Made by a program: the position numbers and the translations under genes
The notes under the pieces: generated by a model
The model's database searches: none
The model's input: only the letters and a program-made list of their open reading frames with translations
Told to the model about the DNA's origin: nothing
Source of the DNA: Limnoperna fortunei
Lineage: Eukaryota > Mollusca > Bivalvia > Mytilida > Modiolidae
Length of the DNA stretch: 64,000 nucleotides
Reading direction: 5' to 3'
Assembly (NCBI GenBank): GCA_944474755.1
Contig: OX104113.1
Location: forward strand, 66,298,074-66,362,073
Part shown: piece after piece, positions 59,164 through 64,000 of the stretch
Numbering within the stretch: position 1 is the first letter of the stretch
How the letters are laid out: each line of letters opens with the position of its first letter

Positions 59164-59389
59164 TGTTTGTTTGTTTGTTTGAATGGTGTTTTAACGCCAC
59201 TTTCAGCAATTTTTCAGCTATTTCATGGCGTCCAGTTTTTATTGGGGTAGGAAGCCGGAGTACCCGGAGAGAACCCCTGACCTGCGGTAGGAAAACTGGC
59301 AATCCTTGTCAATTAAGATTGGAGTCGAGTACAACCTGCCTGCAGTGAGAATCGAACCCGCAATCTCAGTGTTGACAGACCACGTGATC
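59164..59389 (-). mobile_element. SINE1 copy, 5'-truncated, with a 12 bp target-site duplication
   Basis: CTGCAAAATTGA is repeated perfectly at 59152-59163 and 59390-59401. The element reads, on the minus strand, from GATCACGTGGTCTGTCAACA through the B box (GGTTCGATTCT), TGCAGGCAGGTTGTACTCGA, CAATCTTAATTGACAAGGAT, TCTCCGGGTACTCCGGCTTC, the CCAATAAAAACTGGACGC block and the tail AGCTGAAAAATTGCTGAAAG, TGGCGTTAAAACACCATTCA, (CAAA)n. The first ~45 bp of the tRNA-like head, with the A box, are missing. It is well preserved and therefore fairly young. Confidence 0.95.
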
Positions 59390-59469
59390 CTGCAAAATTG
59401 AGTCTGAGCTACTAATATAGCGGTACACAAGGACCGAGTTCTTACATGTAGCGTGGTCAATAACTATCA

Positions 59470-59738
59470 GGGGCCTGGGTGGCCGAGTGGTCAAGGTAGT
59501 TCATCTACCATTGATCACGTGGTCTGTCAACACTGAGATTGCGGGTTCGATTCTCACTGCAGGCAGGGTGTACTCGACTCCAATCTTAATTGACAAGGAT
59601 TGCCAGTTTTCCTACCGCAGGTCGGGGGTTCTTTCCGGGTACTCCGGCTTCCTCCCCCAATAAAAACTGGACGCCTTGAAATAGCTGAAAAATTGCTGAA
59701 AGTGGCGTTAAAACACCATTCAAACAAACAAAAACAAA
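59470..59738 (+). mobile_element. SINE1, intact tRNA-derived SINE with an 8 bp target-site duplication
   Basis: AACTATCA flanks the element at 59462-59469 and 59739-59746. The tRNA-like head GGCCTGGGTGGCCGAGTGGT carries the A box (TGGCCGAGTGG, 59480-59490) and a perfect-looking B box (GGTTCGATTCT, 59544-59554), so an internal RNA polymerase III promoter is plausible. The class II spacing suggests a Leu or Ser tRNA ancestor. The central domain includes CCGGGTACTCCGGCTTCCTC, then AATAAAAACTGGACGCC, and the 3' end has the shared tail and (CAAA)n. It is the best reference copy of SINE1 here. It lies 80 bp from a SINE1 in opposite orientation. Confidence 0.95.
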
Positions 59739-59749
59739 AACTATCAATA

Positions 59750-60375
59750 AAAATGATGGACACATACTGCAAATAACGCAAACAAGATTTACAGTTTACA
59801 AGCTGATATATATATTTATTTATTGCACATTTCACCGATAAGGGTCAAGCAATACACATTATAATTACATCTATAAACTATGAATAAACAACATATCCTG
59901 GTATATACATATAGACAGTATAGTACCGTTTAGCAAATAAATAACTATACTATTTAATATTAGTAGATGATATACTCGTCAGTTGTTGTGGCGCAGATAG
60001 ATCTCTGTATCAAATCATGTCAAGGCAAAAGATTTATCATAATTTCATAAAATATGAAGGACACTTTTTAAGTTTTCCTTTTAAAAATTTTATATAAAAA
60101 ATCTCATTCATCAATTCTGACGTCTTATTTCCCCCTAAACGTAAAAGATCGTAAAAGTTTTTTGCACTTTCTGCATGGAATGTTGCAGTTTGACCTAAAT
60201 CCTGGCCATGACATTTTATTGCAATACTGTATTTTAAGATAATTTCCCATCTTCCTGATTCTGCATCATATTTTAGGTCAGTTCAGATATTATCAGAAAT
60301 CTATTGGCAACAAGCTACAAAATATATAACAGTCAAATGATTAACAGTATTCAAATAACACAATTATATAAAACA
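59750..60375. other. No gene or recognised element seen
   Basis: AT-rich sequence between a SINE1 and a LINE 3' end. Nothing supported. Confidence 0.4.
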
Positions 60376-60930
60376 TAATTTTGATTGATTGGTTGATTGA
60401 TTGATGTTTAACGTACAGCGAGCAATATTTCACCCAGATTCAGGACGTGAGAAATTTTATAAATAGATAATTTCAAAAATAACAAACAACCCTGTTGAAA
60501 TATAGTAAAACTGGAATCTCACACAATATTATGAGGCTATATACTCATATAAAAGTATAAGGGGGTTAAAATGATAAAATATGAAATATTTTCTTATATA
60601 AGTTAATTTCCTTTAAAAGCTGTAAAATGTTGTTGTAAACTAATTGAAATAAGAATCCACACCATAAAACTTCCGCGAGCGAGGGCCACTTCAATGACAG
60701 TCCATCATGACATCCCTGATTGTATATAAACTGTTACAAGGGACACATTCGTGTTGTGGTTCATTATGTAAAATATAATTGTGTGTCGTCTACTTGGTCT
60801 CTGCGATATGTACAAGTATTGAAATTTGTATGGCGATTTAGTGGCTGGATCTCATGAAGTTTGTTCAATCGGACCAATCTGCCATAACTTAGAAATATAC
60901 GTAAATTTGATGACCAAAATATTTAATACG
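60376..60930 (-). mobile_element. LINE copy, 5'-truncated (3' UTR and end of RNase H region)
   Basis: The left end GATTGATTGGTTGATTGATT and GATGTTTAACGTACAGCGAG, AGCAATATTTCACCCAGATT is the shared tail. Moving right, the sequence parallels 2640-3200 of the first LINE: ACAATATTATGAGG against ACAATAATATGAG, GACAGTCCATCATGACATCC against ACAGTCCATCAAGACATGCT, GACACATTCGTGTTGTGG against GGCACGCATTCGGGTCGTGG, CTTGGTCTCTGCGA in both, and GTGGCTGGATCTCATGAAGT against GTGGCTGAATCTCATGAAGT. The copy holds only the C-terminal coding region, with indels, so it encodes nothing. The right boundary is approximate. Confidence 0.85.
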
Positions 60931-60934
60931 AGTC

Positions 60935-61715
60935 TGTAGGACTTGTATAATGCAGTCATCATACTAACCTCGATACCATCCATCGTCGAATATAAACGTC
61001 AACGAAATGTAAAAAACATTCTTTTATCTAGAAATTACAAACTGACTCTACGGCTAACAGGATGACTTTAACTTTCCAATTGTCAACTTCCCGTTCATTG
61101 ATATCAACATTCCTGCAGCTTATATATAATTTTAGTATTTTCAATTTATATATTCCCATTTAAAATGTATAGCAAACTCTTTTTTAATAGTATATACTAT
61201 ACACATCAGAGATGCATATGCAGCATAATTGTGTTATGCACCACCCAAGTCAAACACGCCAACTATTGTCGATAGAACTGTTTCAACCCAGACGTTCGCT
61301 CTCTTGTGTCTCTCGTTTCTTTTTTTTCTAGATTTGTTTTTTTTTAATTTTGTCATGTCTTTGAGTGATTAATTTAATTTTGAGGTTTTGTGGGGTTTAT
61401 CTCTTTTTGCTTTTTGTGTTGTCAGTTATAAATTAAACCCTAATGTTCAATATGTGCATGGTGTTGTACAGAGACAAAGCTAAATAATGGAGGCAGCATA
61501 AAATGGGGGGAACGTTAGTCGGAACTTTAGGGCTGAAAAGGCAACACAATAATAAAGCACACGATTGTTTGAATTTTATGGATCTAAAGTAACCTTAGTT
61601 TAATATTTACGAAATTATGCCAATCGGCAGCGTTTTTGTGATATTTGTTTTCATTTTGGGTTCTTAACTGTCAAACGTCATTTTCTTAAATGACTCGAGA
61701 TCTCGCGTTAAGTCT
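60935..61715. other. No gene or recognised element seen
   Basis: AT-rich. The segment 61370-61440 (GGTTTTGTGGGGTTTATCTC and following) faintly resembles the third repeat family at 38339, but too weakly to call. Confidence 0.35.
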
Positions 61716-61717
61716 GA

Positions 61718-62195
61718 ATGATTGTTATGTGTGTTCACTGGAGTATACAGAATATAAAGGGAAAACAACTTGCTGAAATAAAAAATATGTTGAACAAAAA
61801 AAACCCAATTTACTTTTTATATCTGGGTAGTATTTTAATGAAAGCTTTTGAGACATGCGCAACTTCGGTATGTCTGTATACGAGAGGTTTTGCAATAAAC
61901 TCGTTACAATGTGTGAAGTATATCATTGTATTACAACGGAATGAAAGAGTCTCTAAATGACAACTCTATAGTACTTGTGAATCCAATGTTGAAACCATTA
62001 GCATATGCCATTTATATTACGCATATGAAAAAGAACTGGATTTCGCGTCGCTGTTTTCATCGAAAACCATGCTGTTTATTTCGAACAGACTATTTTTTGC
62101 TGCTTTGCGCTGTCTTTATCATGGTTATCTTAGAAATACTCACATTAATCTGGTTGGCTGCATCTTCATACAGTCCGGAAAACAGAAAATATTAA
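61718..62195 (+). pseudogene. Possible membrane-protein remnant with a receptor helix-7-like motif
   Basis: Two overlapping frames (61718-61960 and 61926-62195) each encode hydrophobic stretches. The second has SIVLVNPMLKPLAYAIYITH at about residues 14-33, then a basic, Cys-rich segment (RRCFHRKPCC) and another hydrophobic stretch of about 22 residues. NPxxxxxxY followed by basic residues resembles the end of helix 7 of rhodopsin-class G-protein-coupled receptors. An extra membrane segment after it does not fit that family, and the upstream frame would need a shift near 61950. It could be a decayed receptor or chance hydrophobic frames. No splice sites were confirmed. Confidence 0.2.
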
Positions 62196-62290
62196 AAAGT
62201 ATACAGTCATATCACTAATCGGCAATGACGGAACAAGTTCACCTGCATGTATTAAAGACTTCAGTTGTCAAAATGAGTTCACATTTTGAA

Positions 62291-62403
62291 TTGTTTGAAT
62301 GTTGTTTAAACGCCACTTTCAGCAATTTTTCAGCTATATCGTGGCGTCCAGTTTTTATTGGGGGAGGAAGCCGGAGTACCCGGAAAGAACCCCCGACCTG
62401 CGG
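62291..62403 (-). mobile_element. SINE1 copy, strongly 5'-truncated, with target-site duplication
   Basis: CACATTTTGAA (62280-62290) and CACATTTCGAA (62404-62414) flank the element, an 11 bp duplication with one mismatch. Only the 3' third is present: on the minus strand CCGCAGGTCGGGGGTTCTTT, CCGGGTACTCCGGCTTCCTC, the AATAAAAACTGGACGCCACG block and the tail ATATAGCTGAAAAATTGCTG, AAAGTGGCGTTTAAACAACA. The 5' truncation shows target-primed reverse transcription that stopped early. Confidence 0.93.
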
Positions 62404-62414
62404 CACATTTCGAA

Positions 62415-64000
62415 GTCGACTGATTTTTGTACCACCATTTTGACGATTTATTGTTCTCAGTAGTTCGTGCGTATTTATAATATATTGTTTTCATTACCTT
62501 CTTGGAGAATTTCTGTGGCAATTTTATTACTTTATGCTTCTGCCATTTTTGTGTTGTTAACGTATGATGTATGTCGCTAGAAATCTGGGTAGAGTTTTAC
62601 AAAAGCATTAAGGTTCATTTTATAGTTATTGTCGTAGAAAATATAAAAATGGGCGTTTTGAATCCACTGTTTTAGGATGGTAACGACATATGATATTAAG
62701 GTTAGTACGACGATTTCAGTTAGTGTTGTAAACAAGGAATACTTGTGTTTCCTGCTTATTTTTAAAGTTTTCTCATTTCCTATGTATTTTGAGTGATTAA
62801 TTCTTATAAATGCTTATTTTTATGAAGAATTTATTAGTAGATCAAAAGGTCAATAGTCGGGCAAGGTCATTCAATGAACTTTTTTATTTAAACAAATATC
62901 TGAATGATTTTTTCTTTCATTTGTTTGTATTCAATTTAAATACATGTATAAAGAAGTTCAGATCAATGTCATAATGTTCTTCAATTTGAATTTGGTGGAA
63001 GTCATATTGTTCTATATTTTGACCTTTCTCAATTTATCAGATGTCTAAAAAGTTTTTACTTTTAAATTTGTTAATTTCTGAAGACAATTTATAATCTTGT
63101 TTAGAGGTTTTCAATTTCAGTGTATAGATGTTCTTTTCAAATCCAGAGAGTGGAATGCCTATTAATTGTTCTTTAGAACGATTTAACCCATATTTTCTTC
63201 TACGATGTGATGTTTTTCTTAATCTTATCTTTATAGATATAAATCTCATATTCATATTTTCTAGGATGGCATTTGTCTCCTTTACATTACAATAGAATTT
63301 TGCGTGTTTTTAATCTGTTTTTTTTTGTCTATAAACTTCTTTCGGGTCATGTTTAATCGCAACAGTACAAACATTGCATCAAAATATAGTTATTATTGTC
63401 CGCTGCGCAAGCGGTCAGATGGAATCCAACATTAACTAGTTTTCTGATCCGATTCATGTACGCGTTCCAAACAGAAGAATCGTGTCAACAACAATGGACG
63501 AGTACGATAGACGAGGATTTGTTGGTTGTGGTAATGTTACCGACTTTGGTATGCGGTCACTATTGTTATGTCTTAACCCTCAAAAATGTATATTCAACTC
63601 GCCTTTAGCGACTTGATGATTATAACATCTTTTCTAGTTGAGTAATCCGGATATAGACTTTTATCAAAGTCAGTAATTGTATATTAACCTTGATAATTTG
63701 TCAATATTTGTATATGGCTTACTTGTCATCATCAGCATTCGTGGGTTTGGTAACTTCACTGTTACCATCATCGTCTTTGAATAGCTATTGTCTGATAATT
63801 ATCCTACATGTATTGCACTCCTTCTACTTATATTATCTAACCTCGTTACATAGGTATTCTCAACGTAGGTCAGCGCCTTATTCGTATCATCAAGAAGGAT
63901 ATTTCATTGTCGTGGTAATATCCGCTAAAACATTCTGTTATAATTTCAAATTTCCTACACAAACATGATATTAAGCATTTTCATAAAATCCAATTAAGTT
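62415..64000. other. No gene or recognised element seen
   Basis: AT-rich sequence to the window end. The frames at 63396-63608 and 63690-63968 are of near-balanced composition but have no domain I recognise. They might be parts of host exons that continue beyond the window; I cannot support a call. Confidence 0.4.

Noticed and set aside
59160..59835. Similar 60-90 codon frames containing the words FSNFSAIS and PVFIG
   Set aside because: They are translations of SINE1 3' and central blocks, repeated wherever SINE1 occurs, not a gene family.

Overview
This window looks like animal (metazoan) nuclear DNA, most probably from a mollusc and perhaps a bivalve. It is AT-rich and has no long intact reading frames, operons or bacterial signals. 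It is littered with decayed retroposons whose tail and body sequences resemble repeats I remember from molluscan genomes; that taxonomic guess is from memory and unverified. I found no complete host gene. It is best read as intergenic or long-intron DNA with two very tentative coding remnants near the right end (58.4-58.7 kb and 61.7-62.2 kb).

Layout. At 0.3-8.6 kb: a 32-33 bp minisatellite, a short hAT-like nonautonomous DNA transposon (1136-1455), a nearly complete but dead non-LTR retrotransposon on the minus strand (about 2622-6560: ORF1 zinc knuckles, then endonuclease, reverse transcriptase and RNase H), and a composite tandem array made of two SINE-like families (7415-8180). At 8.6-17.7 kb I see almost nothing. 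At 17.7-29.8 kb there are scattered, mostly minus-strand copies of a (CAAT)n-tailed short retroposon. At 30.4-33.3 kb: a perfect 182 bp tandem duplication, a dead Tc1/mariner transposase, and an ORF1 fragment of a LINE like the first. At 34.4 kb: a nested palindrome. At 36.9-44.8 kb: a dense cluster of short retroposons and a 45 bp minisatellite. At 44.8-58.4 kb: AT-rich unique sequence with one 2 kb-spaced duplication (52.85/54.81 kb). At 59.1-62.4 kb: tRNA-derived SINEs, two of them in head-on inverted orientation, and a second, 5'-truncated copy of the LINE.

How the pieces fit. The main biological signal is a retrotransposition network. The LINE, the tRNA-derived SINE (called SINE1 here) and the (CAAT)n-tailed retroposon (called SINE2 here, in ~410 bp and ~525 bp forms) end in a recognisably similar segment of about 45 nt followed by a CAAT or CAAA simple repeat. 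Several short copies have clear target-site duplications of 8-12 bp, as expected of LINE-machinery insertion. The simplest reading is that the LINE family, or a relative, mobilised both short families through a shared 3' tail. The LINE copies seen here are broken, so activity would have to come from elsewhere in the genome. I found no CRISPR array, canonical tRNA or rRNA gene, LTR element or intact transposase.
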